Part shown: piece after piece, positions 7,935 through 18,959 of the stretch
How the letters are laid out: each line of letters begins with the position of its first letter
How positions within the stretch are numbered: the stretch's first letter is position 1
Origin: Cycas panzhihuaensis
Taxonomy: Eukaryota > Cycadophyta
Assembly (NCBI GenBank): GCA_023213395.1
Contig: CM041465.1
Location: 89,721,741-89,785,740 of the forward strand
Direction: 5' to 3'
DNA length: 64,000 nt
Notes under the pieces: model-generated
The model's database searches: none
What the model saw: the letters and a program-made list of their open reading frames with translations, nothing else
What the model was told of the DNA's origin: nothing
Translations under genes and position numbers: made by a program

Positions 7935-8459
7935 GACTCTCAAGTTGTGGTGTCTCATCTCACCTAGGTTTACCAGGTGCGATGCCCTCACTTGAGGACT
8001 CTTGCTTCTGCTGCCAAATCTCTCCTGGCCTGCTTCTCTTCCATCGATATCCAACATATCCCTTAGGCCCTCAACACTGAGGCAGATAGTCTCGTTCGCC
8101 TCATCCTTGAGCGGCGCCTCCCTCTCCTTACTGACTGTCCCTTAGGCTTGTCTGGCCTTCCTGTCGCCCAAGCCCCAGGTCGTCTTACACTTTGCTTTGC
8201 GACCCATTCGCACCTCCAAAACCTAGCTACTAATGAGGTAAAACTATGGTGCCTACCATTTGCTTACTCTTTACTTGATTATGCATGCTCTTTCACATCT
8301 TTTTTGGTGGGGGTAGCCCCCTCACCTTTCTCATTTTTCCAGTCAGTTCCCAGGTGGCTCATAGGCAGCCCTTATGTTGTCTCCACCGCTACTTTTGTAT
8401 CCACGCGTTCTGCCACGACACTTGTCGGCGCCCTTGCCTACTATTATGATCTTGATTGA
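7935..8459 (+). pseudogene. Archaeal-type RNase HI, C-terminal half and downstream frame
   Basis: In phase with the codon ending at 2098, the frame reads DSQVVVSHL, then VYQVRCPHLRTLASAAKSLL, IDIQHIP and ALNTEADSLVRLIL. This is the rest of RNase HI: the Asp of DSQVV and the Asp of TEADS are the third and fourth catalytic carboxylates. All four are therefore preserved across the two halves. Two in-frame TAG codons break it, at 7965-7967 (before VYQVR) and 8064-8066 (before ALNTEAD). From about 8068 the frame stays open to 8459, well past the domain, with no recognised motif. Splice-like signals (a GTAAAA at about 8236, a pyrimidine tract and CAG near 8341) could make part of it an intron, but this is weak. 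The gene was probably already dead, or has died since insertion. Confidence 0.78.
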
Positions 8460-11257
8460 CATATCTATATACACATGTGCTCGATTGTGTTGCCAAAGAT
8501 TCGCCATCGCACTGTGCTTCCAAGCGACGAGGCTCACGCGCGAGGCGGTGTTTCCGGCCTCGGAATGGATACGGAATCACCGACTCAGGTAAGTGCAGGT
8601 ATGTTTCTCACCTTATCATTGCTTTCTTTTGATGAGTGTTTGCTTGCATGTCTGCATATTTGTGGCTTTGTAGGTGACTTTGTCTTCGTCTACACTTATT
8701 TTAGCCTATGACGACTATAGCAGGGGCACACTCCCAGCAAGTGTGGCACCCTGGTGGCCACTCCACTTCCCGCATCTGCCCTTCTCGCTCCAAGATCCAC
8801 TCGGTTTGCGCCACCTCCGCCCGTGTGATGACTCGTCATCGTTTGGTCGACTTGCCACACCGTTTGAGCCCTACTTTTGCTCTTTTGGACCTGTTTATTG
8901 GCTTGTGTACCCCTGGGTGGGTGTCTTAGCCCCCTATTAGCTCTTTTTGTCACCTGGCCCTAGCTTAGGCTGGCTAGTCGGGCCTGCTTTTGCCTCTGGG
9001 TTGATACCACTGAGATTTTCATGGTACCGCCGGAATATCCGCGGTACCGCGGATTTTACGGCGATATGACTGTTCCTACTTGTTTCTTAAAATCTGCCGT
9101 GGCAATTTCGTATTTATTGCGAAGCTACCACGTGTCCCGTGACTTAACTCGCTCCCAACCATGTCCTAATCACTCGCTTTAGGGTTTGGGTTAGGTACTT
9201 AAGGCATGATCTACTCATTTTTAAGAATTTTTTGGCTCACTTTTTGGATTGCTCCTCAAGGAAACCACGCTGTGCTCTGCTCTTCTCTGTTGTCCTACTG
9301 CTACCATAGGACCTGCGTCTCTCCTACAGCATCCAGCTCTCCTTCGGTGTGGCAAGGACATCTTCCCAGCCCTTCACACACCTTAGAGAGGGCCCCTTGG
9401 AGAGATTTCAGTAGATTCTTGCCTCGGGCAGTCTTCAAGTGTTCCAAGTGTAGGTGTTCTCCTTTCAACTTTACTAGCAGGGTCCCAAACCTGCTACACT
9501 ACAGTTCTAGGCTGATTTCTCAGCCTCCCCTTGCCAGCCCTTGGCTGAGGCAAGCACCTTTCCTCCTCCACTCAGGTATTCATTGATTTGAGTTGTTTCT
9601 CTTGTGCTATTGACGCCCTAACTTGCTTGATTCTTTCTTGTCTTTGTGAGGGTTGTTTTCCTCTTTACATTAGGTTGTTCTACCTCTCTTATAGTGCCTC
9701 CTACCTACATTTGTTGCTCAAGGCAACGGTACTAAGGGTTGACATAAGTTTTGGGAAGGAGCTGGGTGGATTCCGCACCACCTTCCACGCTCCTCAAGTG
9801 GCTTTAAGCCCCCCAAATCTTCCCTCTTGCCTCGTGCTGTCCTTGGCACTCAAATGGGGGTTTGTTGGCCCTCTTTTAGCCACTGAAATCAGCGTTGTCA
9901 CAGGTTGCAGTGCTGGTTTGAGGACTTAGGCTTAGGTCCAGGCAACTTACGTAAGTCTCGACCGCTTGTTCTTGTCTAACTCTTTTTCCGGCAGCCCGGT
10001 TTGCTCTCCATAGCACCCCGATTTTTCGTAGGTCTTCTTTGGCTCCTTTTCACCCCCTTGTTACTATTTCCAGCCATCTCTCTTGGCCTTGCCCTCACTG
10101 CCTTATGGATTTTGGGGGGAGGTTAGGGTGTTCTTTGCAGGAGGTGGGCCACTCCGAGGCTTACCGGTTACTTTCCCTTCGCTTCGGTTGTCCTTTTTCA
10201 TATATTATCATCATTGTGTTGGTGCTAACATATACGTGTTTGAATTCATATTTGTATTATATAGACATGTATTATTAAGATCTCGCCATTGCATGTTAGT
10301 ACCCTTTCTCTGGAAAGGGAGAGGTCGTCGTTGCTTGCAGGTGCTTGGAGAGCGTGAAAGGTATTTTCTGCTTGTCCCATTCTTGGTAAGTGCTCCTACG
10401 CATGTTGTACTTTCATACTTCTTTAGTCACTAGTATTTAGTTCTTTTCTTTCCTTGGTATTGTACTTTAGTATTTTTCCAAGGAAGGTAAGGGAGCCCCT
10501 CTTTCCAATCCGCCATGACGCTTCGCACCCAACACACCTTGTAGAGTAGTTTGGTGTCCCTTGGGAGGGCCTTCGTCGCGCACGCCTCCAGTCCAGGTGC
10601 ATGCCTCACTCCACCCTACTACTCTTTTCTTTTGAATTCCTTTTTAGTAATTAACTCATCGGAGATCAAAAGGGAAACTTAACTTTGCTTTCGGTTTACA
10701 CTTTATTTGTTTTATTGCATGCATTTCTGCCACCCATAGGAAAAGGTCATAGGAACTGCTCCTTTTCACCTTTCCTCTCTATCTTAGCCATGCGAGCTTT
10801 TTGCCCTCCGTATTACTCGTATTGCCCAGTTAGTTTGCTTAGGCATACCTTGACCCATCTTCTTGGATCATTCCTCTTGCTTTCATTTGGTTCCCCGCCT
10901 CACCGGATAACCAAAGTGACCCCATCTATAGGCCAGTCGTTTGCCTATCCTTCTCCGTTTCCCGTTGCTTTAGGGAAACCCTTGAAGGCTCCTCCCCTTT
11001 CCCTTCCGGCCATCCAAGGGTGGAAGGATCCTTCCTTTAAGTCAACCCAGGCTAACCCTACGCCTCCTCACCCTTTGTTCGAAGTGGTGGAGAATCACCC
11101 TTTGGTAGCCACATTCCATCAGTGTCCCGAACTCAAGGCCTGTGCATGTGGTGCCCTGCGTGGTAATTACCCTACTTATAGGTCTCTTTCTTGATCACAT
11201 TATCACCCACTCTTACCACACTTATTTAGTTAGGTAGCTATCCCGTAGATGCGTGTC
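8460..11257. other. Remainder of the GC-richer block, no recognised gene
   Basis: This is T- and C-rich plus-strand sequence with frequent CpG. It contains a perfect palindrome (9037-9054), a CAG/GTAAGT donor-like site near 8586, and several open frames up to 169 codons (e.g. 10685-11194, ending near EVVENHPLVATFHQCPELK) that match no family I know. It ends abruptly where gypsy RT sequence starts at about 11258. Confidence 0.45.
9037..9054. repeat. 18-bp perfect palindrome centred on GGTACC
   Basis: ATCCGCGGTACCGCGGAT is its own reverse complement. The GGTACC core and CCGCGG arms echo the GGTACC and CGCGG hairpins at 841-926, suggesting both ends of the block carry the same kind of element. 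Confidence 0.85.
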
Positions 11258-11640
11258 CACATTGGTTAAGCCAAAAGGTATGACTAGGAATTCATAATGG
11301 CCTTCATGGGTGCAAAAAGCTATTTTATAAGCATCAGCAGCCTTGATTCTAATTTGGTAATATCCAGATTTTAAATCTATGGTGGTGAAAAGGGTTGCTC
11401 CATTCAATTCATCTAACAACTCACCAATCACTAGTATGGGAAATTTATCTTTAATAGTAATTTTATTTAATTCCTGATAATCCACACACATATGAAAGGA
11501 TCTATCCTTCTTTTTAACCAATATTACTGGTGCCAAAAATGTGCTTTTACTTTCCCTAATGGACCTAGCTTCAAGAAGTTCATGCACCAATTTTTTAATT
11601 TCATTCTTCTACTGATAAGGATATCTATAAGGTTAGATGC
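11258..11640 (-). pseudogene. Gypsy reverse transcriptase, N-terminal part
   Basis: The frame at 11590 downward reads [74 protein letters not shown], then [16 protein letters not shown]. These are RT motifs of Ty3/gypsy elements: the VKKKDGS and MCVDYRxLN fingers, the first catalytic Asp in [13 protein letters not shown], and the MPFGLTNAP motif. The similarity ends exactly at GLTN, about 11262. The following residues ([10 protein letters not shown]) are foreign, so the YVDD active-site motif is missing. Confidence 0.9.
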
Positions 11641-11880
11641 TAGGTAGATTGCTACTGGTAATGAGTTCAATGGCATGATCTTGTTCCCTTTTTGGAGGAA
11701 GCCCCTTAGGAATTCCTTCGAAAACCTTGCTATGTTTGACTAACACTTCTTTCAATTTAGGTGTTAGATTATTGTCCTTATGAAGATCTTCCTTTGCTAC
11801 TAACTCATGCCCTTCTAATGCATAACATCTAGCTATAAGTCTTATTCCTCCTTTTCTTAGAAGCTTATCCATCCTATGTG
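11641..11880 (-). pseudogene. Gypsy protease-RT linker
   Basis: KLKEVLVKHSKVFEGIPKGL, PPKREQDHAIEL at 11660-11770 matches the conserved linker before RT (FxDVFxxPxGLPPxRxxDHxI). A frameshift separates it from the RT frame at about 11630. Confidence 0.85.
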
Positions 11881-11989
11881 AACTAATGACCTATGATGGA
11901 GGTGGGCTAATTCCATTAAGTTGGTATTGTTGCCCTCCTGAGTTAAAACAGATGAATAATTCCTCCAAGTTAAGTTGAAAAGTACCTAA

Positions 11990-12240
11990 TGTTTTCAGCC
12001 ATTGTACTCCCAAAATCACATTGTCCCTCCTACTAGAATGACATACATTAAGGAAGCCAATTGGTAATCTCCTATAGTCATTTTAATATTATGGCATTTA
12101 CCTCCACAGGCTAATGTACCACCATTGGCAACCATAACTTGAAAATTCTTAACTGGATAAGGAAAACAATTTAGTTCTTCTGCAAGTTTTGTATTGATAA
12201 AATTATGGGTGCTTCTTGAATCAATTAAGACGACTACCAT
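11990..12240 (-). pseudogene. Gypsy aspartic protease (retropepsin)
   Basis: VVVLIDSRSTHNFINTKLAE followed by VMVANGGTLACGGKCHNIKM is the gypsy retropepsin core. The active-site triplet is DSR instead of D-S/T-G, which should abolish catalysis. The frame is otherwise open from 12240 to 12016. Confidence 0.85.
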
Positions 12241-13284
12241 TTTCTTTTTTAATGTATCCTATAATCTTGAACGTTTGTGGAGCTATAATCCCTACTAAAA
12301 TATGGGTAGATATTGTCACTGCGTTCTCTTCTTCAATGCCTAGTGGTTTGGGAGTAATATCATCTTCTACAATGGCTTCTTCTAGATCTTCTTCCTATGT
12401 ATCTTCAATGATGAATAGTCATCTTTCTGAACATTTATGATCTTTATTCCACTTCTCATTACATCAAAAATAAATACCCTTTAGCCTTTTCTCATCCATT
12501 TCTTTAGTTGTCATCCTTTGTGTTGTAGGAATGTATGGGCTTTTCTTTTCCTCCCCCCATCCTATTATATTTTCAGGTAGCCCTATTTTTAGCTTCAATT
12601 TGTCGAGCTACTATGATTGCTTCTGTTAGGATACTCGGTTTCAACAAGCACAATTCATATCATATATCTTCTTTTAAACCCCTAATGTAGAGTTCAAGCA
12701 ATTTTTCATTACTGAGATCATCAACTAAGGTGGCCAGTTTTTGGTGTTCTATAGTGTATTCTGATATTGTTCCTTCTTGTTTTAGTTTAACCAACTGACT
12801 AAAGTAGTCATCATTCTAAATATTAACAAATTACACTGAAAGATCCTCCACAAAAGTTTCCCACTTGTATGATATTCCTTCACACTTCTTCTTTATCCAT
12901 TGGTACCACTGGAAGGGTTCTGATTCCATATGTAAAGAAGCTAAGATGATTTTTTTATCAAATGGTACTTAGTGAAGACTAAAAAATTGTTCCATTTGGC
13001 TGACCCAAGTCCTCACATCTTTCCCATTAAATTTCCTAATTTCCACTTTAGGGAGATAACGGGATCATAGCCCTCCTTGGTCATGGTGATCACATTCACT
13101 CCCTATCTTATCCTTCCCCTTCTAAGATCCTTCATTATATTTTTGTAATCTTAATTGACTTGTAATCTTTCAAAGGTTTTCGCTAAAATTTTTCAATATT
13201 ATCTTTAACCTTACCCATCCTTAAGCTCAATTCTTCTATTACATTGGTATTTTCATCCTTCGTTGGGTCATTTTTTAGGGCCAT
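12241..13284 (-). pseudogene. Gypsy Gag
   Basis: The start codon at 13284 opens MALKNDPTKDENTNVIEELS. Further on, EGTISEYTIEHQKLATLVDD, LSNEKLLELYIRGLKEDI and LTEAIIVARQIEAKNRA at 12590-12790 are the retrotransposon gag capsid C-terminus. Near 12430-12470 CNEKWNKDHKC is the end of a CCHC zinc knuckle whose first cysteine is lost. Several stops and frameshifts interrupt the frame. Confidence 0.8.
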
Positions 13285-14387
13285 TGTTACAAACCTGATC
13301 GAAGTTGAATGTTTGCTTTATAAAAGGTATATAGAAAAATGTATTTACCAAAGGTAACCCAACTAGGGTTTAGTCACTGGAGTCAAACTAATGAAGACTA
13401 ATAACACAGGGCTTTCTAAGTCTAGGATTATCTAGTTTGTAGGCCCTCTGATATACTGATCCCAGTCGTAAATAGTATCGACTTGTAGAGGCTAACTCTC
13501 TACTCTACAATCGTATAACCCCGTCTCTAGGGTACATGGAGAGTAACTTCTTGGGGCTAACTGCTTATCAATGTACTACAAATTACAGACGACTGACAAG
13601 TCTCCTATGGTTACCTATACTAGGAATGCCTATCAAGGGGGGTTCTCCCATATACTCGTAGGTACGTAGGGGCTTAATTCTGTAGCTGAGTTCTGTCTAA
13701 GGCTTAGTTTAGGAGTCCTTCACACAAGGGCAAAAAAATTAGCCATAATATGCTTATCCAAAAATGACAGTTCCTCATGATATTTATAGACCCCCGGTAC
13801 AGGTTCTCTAGCCTAGATCAACAAAAAAGATTATGAACAAAAAGTAAACTACTGTAAATTATTAAGAGAAAATGACAAAACTATTTCTCTCTAAAAAACA
13901 TATAGTTGAAAAATACATAAAATATGGATTAAAATGATGGCCTCTAAAAATATAATTCTAATAGTTCAGATGAAATTGAATTCTGATATCTAGATCATAA
14001 GTTATGACTCTTTCAAGAATTTCATTGTTAAGGTTTCTAAGGACTACAATAGTACCTACTAGTTAAATATAAATAACCTTTTGTTATGAGCTCCTATCAA
14101 CTCAAAACTACTTCCATCAGAAAGTAAATTAGATAACACACATAATCAAAAAATAATTTGAGGTCATTTGGATACCTATAGCCAAAGTTATGGTTCTTTG
14201 AAGTTGGGGTTACAGATTTGTCCTAAAAATATGGTGATAGAAAAGAAGTAGGCCGAAATTAATTTTGTTGTAATTTTTGCACTTTCACCCCAAAATCTAT
14301 AGTGCAACCACTCAAAATTTATAGGGCGAGTAATTTCGTATCAAATTCACCCTCCAAGAACCCTTAATGGCACCTCCTAGGTCACTA
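13285..14387 (-). other. Leader of the 11258-14640 gypsy element
   Basis: This is 1.1 kb of non-coding sequence between the PBS and the gag start. No reading frame or repeat of note is seen. The length is ordinary for a plant gypsy leader. Confidence 0.5.
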
Positions 14388-14398
14388 CTCTGATACCA
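14388..14398 (-). promoter_or_regulatory. Primer-binding site of the gypsy relic
   Basis: The minus strand reads AGTGGTATCAGAGTAG directly after the LTR end TTCATTACA. TGGTATCAGAG pairs with initiator tRNA-Met. It fixes the LTR boundary at 14400/14401. Confidence 0.85.
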
Positions 14399-14400
14399 CT

Positions 14401-14640
14401 TGTAATGAACCATTACACCAATTGTAATGAACCTGAATCAAAAGAGAAAAATCTAATTACATATGGTAACACAAAAGTCAAAATTAAATATAAGAGTATA
14501 AAGCATCCATAATCACATGTATCAATGGGCCTCTTTAAGGGGGCAACCTCCAATACATAAGATAACAATACTTCCAGATGATTCTCTCTCCTACATTACA
14601 TACATATATATAGGGCTATTAAGACTGCCCATCTCTTGGA
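14401..14640 (-). repeat. Gypsy LTR, R/U5 part
   Basis: The LTR starts at plus-strand TGTAATGAACC, which is repeated 22 bases on, so the LTR end is duplicated. A TATATATAG box at 14605-14613 on the minus strand is a plausible promoter firing leftward. U3 continues right to an unknown point. Confidence 0.65.
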
Positions 14641-15670
14641 CTTATGAATATGGGATAATTACAAGAATAGAAATATAAGATTTGAGAAGAAAAGAGATAA
14701 GGGTTGGGTTCTTAACAGTCCATCTCTAATGCTGACCATAACTATTGATAATAGATACTTGCTAGCTCCCACTATCACATTAATAATACCCTACTCTTGG
14801 GGACTTATAAGTCTATTTTAGATGTCGACACTTCTTGTAACCTATCCATCTCTAATTATCAAAAGAATATGGAACTAAGTAAGTATAAATGACTCACTAG
14901 GAAAATTAGTAAAAGGGATACATAATAAGTTTGAACTATGGCTTTAGAATTACCCAATATTCATCAAAATCCTCCCTTGCCATGTATTCATCATCTATCT
15001 CTAGCTTGTTCCCACTCGATAATCAAACCATATCATTTACCATTATTTTTAATAAATGTTTGTGTCATTCATTGGAGTTCAAACCTCACCTCCAAATGGA
15101 ACTTAAATATTATTATAATTCACCCAAAAACAAAAGTTTTCCAATGTCATTCTCATGCCCAACATATGGCATCTTTAGATCATTGAGTAATCACCTCCAT
15201 AAGTCCCTCTCTACTACTATGCTCATCACTATCCCCATGCATACTACTTGCATTATCCATCACCCATTTATCACCCTATGTAATCCCCCTCATCGTGTCT
15301 TCTTCACCCTTCCTTATTTGCCTCCATTTATCTTTCTTTTCCTCCCCCTTTCCTCTTGTTCCTCTTCCTTTATATCTATTTTTCCTCTCCCCTTCACCTA
15401 ATATCTTTCTTCCTACCTTCTTATTTTTTTCCCTTTCTCCTAACTACCCCTATGTCACCATAATCATCCTCTTAGTCATGTCCCCTTTGCCTTCATGGTG
15501 ATGCCCCCTATTCTCACCTACCTCGAACACTTACCATCAAGGTAAGGTTAGTTGTGCATGGGCATTCATGCCTATTTATTATTCAATGTATGGAATATTT
15601 CCCACCTACTATTTTATTTTTCTTTTTACTTTATGTTTTGTGTTTTTTTTTTGTGTTAAAGAGGGGGGTA
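14641..15670. other. Unassigned AT-rich, pyrimidine-rich stretch
   Basis: This may include the U3 of the gypsy LTR. A plus-strand C/T-rich tract spans about 15300-15440, which explains the spurious open frame 14931-15401. I see no gene. Confidence 0.45.
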
Positions 15671-15907
15671 TTAAAAGAGAATAAAGAGTACAGAGAGAAA
15701 TTAATACAAAAACTAAACATCAAGATCCACAAGAATAATATTTCTTTAATTAGTTTGTAAAACTCAACATATATCTCAATCATATATTTCATGAGACCAC
15801 CACCCATTGACTTCATCAAGGTACATAACGAATCAATAAATAAAATGTAAGTTCCAATAACCTATGACAAGGAATTACATAAGGTTAAATTAATAACTCT
15901 TTTAACA
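15671..15907 (-). repeat. 3' LTR of the 15671-21566 copia element
   Basis: In element orientation it starts TGTTAAAAGAGTTATTA at 15907 and ends TTTTAA at 15671 (CA mutated). The PPT GAAGGAG lies at 15908-15914. It matches 21332-21566 through shared words such as AATCATAT, TTCATGAGACCACCACC and TGACAAGGAATTACATAAG. Confidence 0.88.
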
Positions 15908-15929
15908 CTCCTTCATAATTTATTGTCTC

Positions 15930-17390
15930 TTATAATAAGAAGCTTTATAACAGTTTTAAAATTTTCATGACCTAATGCTTTAGTAAGAATATTAGCAACC
16001 TCATCTTCAATTAAACAATAAACCAACTCTATTATTCTATTTTGTACTTATTCTCAAACAAAGTGACGTGAATTTTAATGTACTTTATTCTTACATAAAA
16101 AATAGGATTTTTGATAGTTTAATTATGCTTTCACTATTATAAAATAATGGTGTAGAATAAGTTTTCTCTAGTCCAAAATGGTTAAGAAGTCTTCTAAGCC
16201 AAATTACTTATGAAGTAGTTGAAACAATTGCTTTGTATTCAACTTTAATTGATGATAGATAAATAGTAGCTTGTTTCTTACTACACCATAAAACTATGTT
16301 AGAACTAAGAGTGAGTGCATACCTCAATGTAGATTTTCTATCATCTACATATCTATCCCAATCAAAGTCAATGAAACCTGTAGCTTGAACTTATTAGATT
16401 TAAAAAACACAAGTCCAAACTTAATAGTTCCTCTAATATACCTCAATATATGCTTTGTCACTTGCCAATGAGAAATACTTGGAGAACTTATAAATTAAGA
16501 TACAACTCCAACAACATAGCAAATATTAGGTCTTATGTAGATAAGACTACACACTAATTACCTATACAAAGTTGCATCAATAGTATTGTTGCCATCTTAT
16601 TTGGAGAGTTTGTAACCAACTTCAAAAGGAGTTACCACTAGCTTGGATTCTTCCAAATGAAAATGTCTTATAAATTATGAGCACACTTTGATTTTGAAAC
16701 AAAGATGCTATTATTTTTTTTCCAAATTCCTAGAACAAGATAATAGTGCAGGAAACCAAGATCTTCCATCTTGAACACTTTTCAAAGCTATCATTTTAGA
16801 TTTTTAATGTTTAACATATCACATCCTATAATGACAAGTTCATCAACATAAAGAAGAACTGTGACTATTTCTTCATTCTCAATCTTCATAGATAAACTAT
16901 GATCAGATTCATATCTGATCCAAGTGATAGTAAGCAATCACCAATGCATGAATACCATACTCTTGGTGGTTATTTAAGCTTATAAAGAACATTCTTCAAT
17001 TTGTAGATAAGATGCTCTTTTCTAAATTGCACAAAGCCTTTAGGTTGATCTATATATACTTCTTCATCAAGAATGCCATTAAGAAAAGTAGTCTTAATAT
17101 CCATCCAGTGTAGCTCTCAACCAAAATAAGATGTAAAATAAATGAGTATTCAAAATTAGGAGTAAATATTTCATTGAAATTATCTTGTATAGTTTGTGTA
17201 TAATCTTTGGCCAGAGAATGAACTTTATACTTGTCAATCACATAATTAGATTGATACTTCAACCTGTAAATCCATTTACAACCAATAATCATTTCATATT
17301 TAAGAAGTTCAACAAAATCCCAAGTTTCACTTTTAAGGATAGACTTATACTTGTCCTTCATATCATTTTTTAATGAGTAGAATCTTTTGA
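15930..17390 (-). pseudogene. Copia reverse transcriptase and RNase H
   Basis: From 17361 downward KSILKSETWDFVEL, GCKWIYRLKYQSN and DKYKVHSLAKDYTQT are the RT fingers (KNETWDLVxLP, GCKWIYKxKxxxxGxIxKYKARLVAKGYxQ). At 16839-16850 the active-site motif reads YVDE instead of YVDD. RNase H traces such as VEYKAIVSTTS and VIWLRRLLNHFG follow at about 16180-16260. Numerous stops make it a pseudogene. It ends just before the PPT. Confidence 0.88.
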
Positions 17391-18900
17391 TTTATTATAT
17401 GACTGAGGTTTATTAGTTCTTAAGATATTAGACATTAGAGAAAAAATTACTTTACTTCCTATCTTAATATCTTCATCAATATTTAAGTCTTCCACATAAG
17501 AGTCCTTTACAATTTATAAATAACATTTTGGTAATTTCCTTTCAAAAGAAGAAAGAGAAGAAGAGGGTTGTTGTGCCCCTTGTATAATTTCAAAAGTAAG
17601 AAGATCTTTTGTAGTTTTGTTGTTGTCTTTAGGGGTCATGTTGTTAATGGGTTCTAATACATCAAAGGGGACATCTCTATTAATTACAACCTTCCTTTCT
17701 ACTAGATTCCATAGTCTATATGCTTTAGATGTTTCATAATATTTAATAAATATGCATTTTAGGCTTTTATCATATAACTTATGCCTTTTTGGATCATGAA
17801 TATAAGCACAAGTTGTACATCTAAATACTTGAAGATTACAAATAGTGGGCTTCTTACTAGTTTAGTATTCTTAGGAGTTTTGTTCTAAACTACCTTTGTG
17901 AGACTTTTGTTTAGAATATATATAGTTGTTTACATTGCTTCTCCCCAAAAGGCATTTATAGCATTTTTACCCTTAAGCAATGAATAAACCATTTTTGCAA
18001 TTGTGATTTCTTTCTTTTAGAAACTCTATTTTGTTATGGAGTATATGATACTAAAAATTATTGTTGAATGCCATAATTCTTATAAAATCTAATAAAGTCA
18101 TTTGATAAATATTCACCTCTACCATCACTTCTTAAAATTTTGAGCTTCTTGAAAAGGTTTTCTACTTCAAATTTGAATTCTTTGAACCTAGAAAATACTT
18201 TTTCCATTGAGTTTAATAAGTAGACCGAAGTCTTTCTTGAGAAATCATTAATAAAGGTCATAAAAATTTTTGATCCTCTAAGTGAAGCTAGTGTGATTGG
18301 TCTATGAAGATTAAAATGAACCAATTCTAGTTTGTCACTTGCTCACTAAGTGGACTTAACAAATTTATCTCTATGTTATTTTCCTAATGTACAAACTTCA
18401 CAAACCTTTTTACTTTTCTTAATAAAATGGAAATCATGTATCATATTCAACTTACTTAATAACTAGAGACTATGGTAATTCAAATGACCAAAACAATCAT
18501 GCCATAAACTATTAAAAGAAATTCTAATTATAAGTCCAAGCCCACATATTCTAGAGAATTTATACATACCATTCTCATGGATAACTTGAGAAATTAGATG
18601 ACCATCTTTTTCAATAAAATATGAAGATTTGTCAAGCACGATTCTCATTTCATTTGATATAATATGACTTACAAAAAGTAGGTTAAATCTCTTTGAAGGT
18701 ATATAAAGGACATTAGTGATCTTAAAAATAAAATCATACTAGTGAATTATAATCAAACCTCATCTAATAGTAACATGTTGACTTTTGTCATCCAAAAAAC
18801 TAATTGGTAAACATCTTTGTAAAAATCATTGGACCACTCTTCACGATGAGAAATGTGGTTAGAATAACCAGAATCAACATACCATGTGACTTACTCTTTA
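17391..18900 (-). pseudogene. Copia integrase with GAG-pre-integrase domain and linker
   Basis: LWHDCFGHLNYHSL at 18463-18520 is the GAG-pre-integrase HxxH part. GSKIFMTFINDFSRKTSVYL and LKILRSDGRGEYLSNDF at 18058-18290 are the integrase core: the first Asp is replaced by Asn in FIND, and the second is present in RSDGRGEY. KAYRLWNLVERKVVINRDVP at about 17660-17730 is the typical integrase C-terminal SRDVxFDE end. A linker with LEPINN follows. Confidence 0.87.
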
Positions 18901-18959
18901 GTTAAAGTATAAAGCACAAATGTTTTATCCTTATTAACATATAAGGTAGTGGTCTTACA

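Larger units (their letters stand above)
11258..14640 (-). mobile_element. Ty3/gypsy relic: 5' LTR portion, PBS, gag, protease, partial RT
   Basis: On the minus strand the order is LTR (starting at 14401 and running right), PBS, about 1.1 kb of leader, gag from 13284, retropepsin, and an RT that stops at about 11258 in the middle of its domain, at PFGLTN. The right limit of the LTR is not fixed because no second LTR is in the window. Stops and frameshifts are moderate. The missing RT, integrase and 3' LTR were removed or displaced by the GC-rich block on the left. Confidence 0.85.

Noticed and set aside
8230-8600. Splice donor and acceptor-like sites downstream of the RNase H frame
   Set aside because: GTAAAA, CAG and GTAAGT words are common. 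No exon with recognisable protein supports them.
10685-11194. 169-codon plus-strand open frame in the GC-rich block
   Set aside because: Low stop density is expected from the base composition. No recognisable family; kept only as part of the block description.
14931-15401. 156-codon plus-strand open frame
   Set aside because: It follows from a C/T-rich tract (S, P, L, F-rich peptide) and has no domain or coding context.
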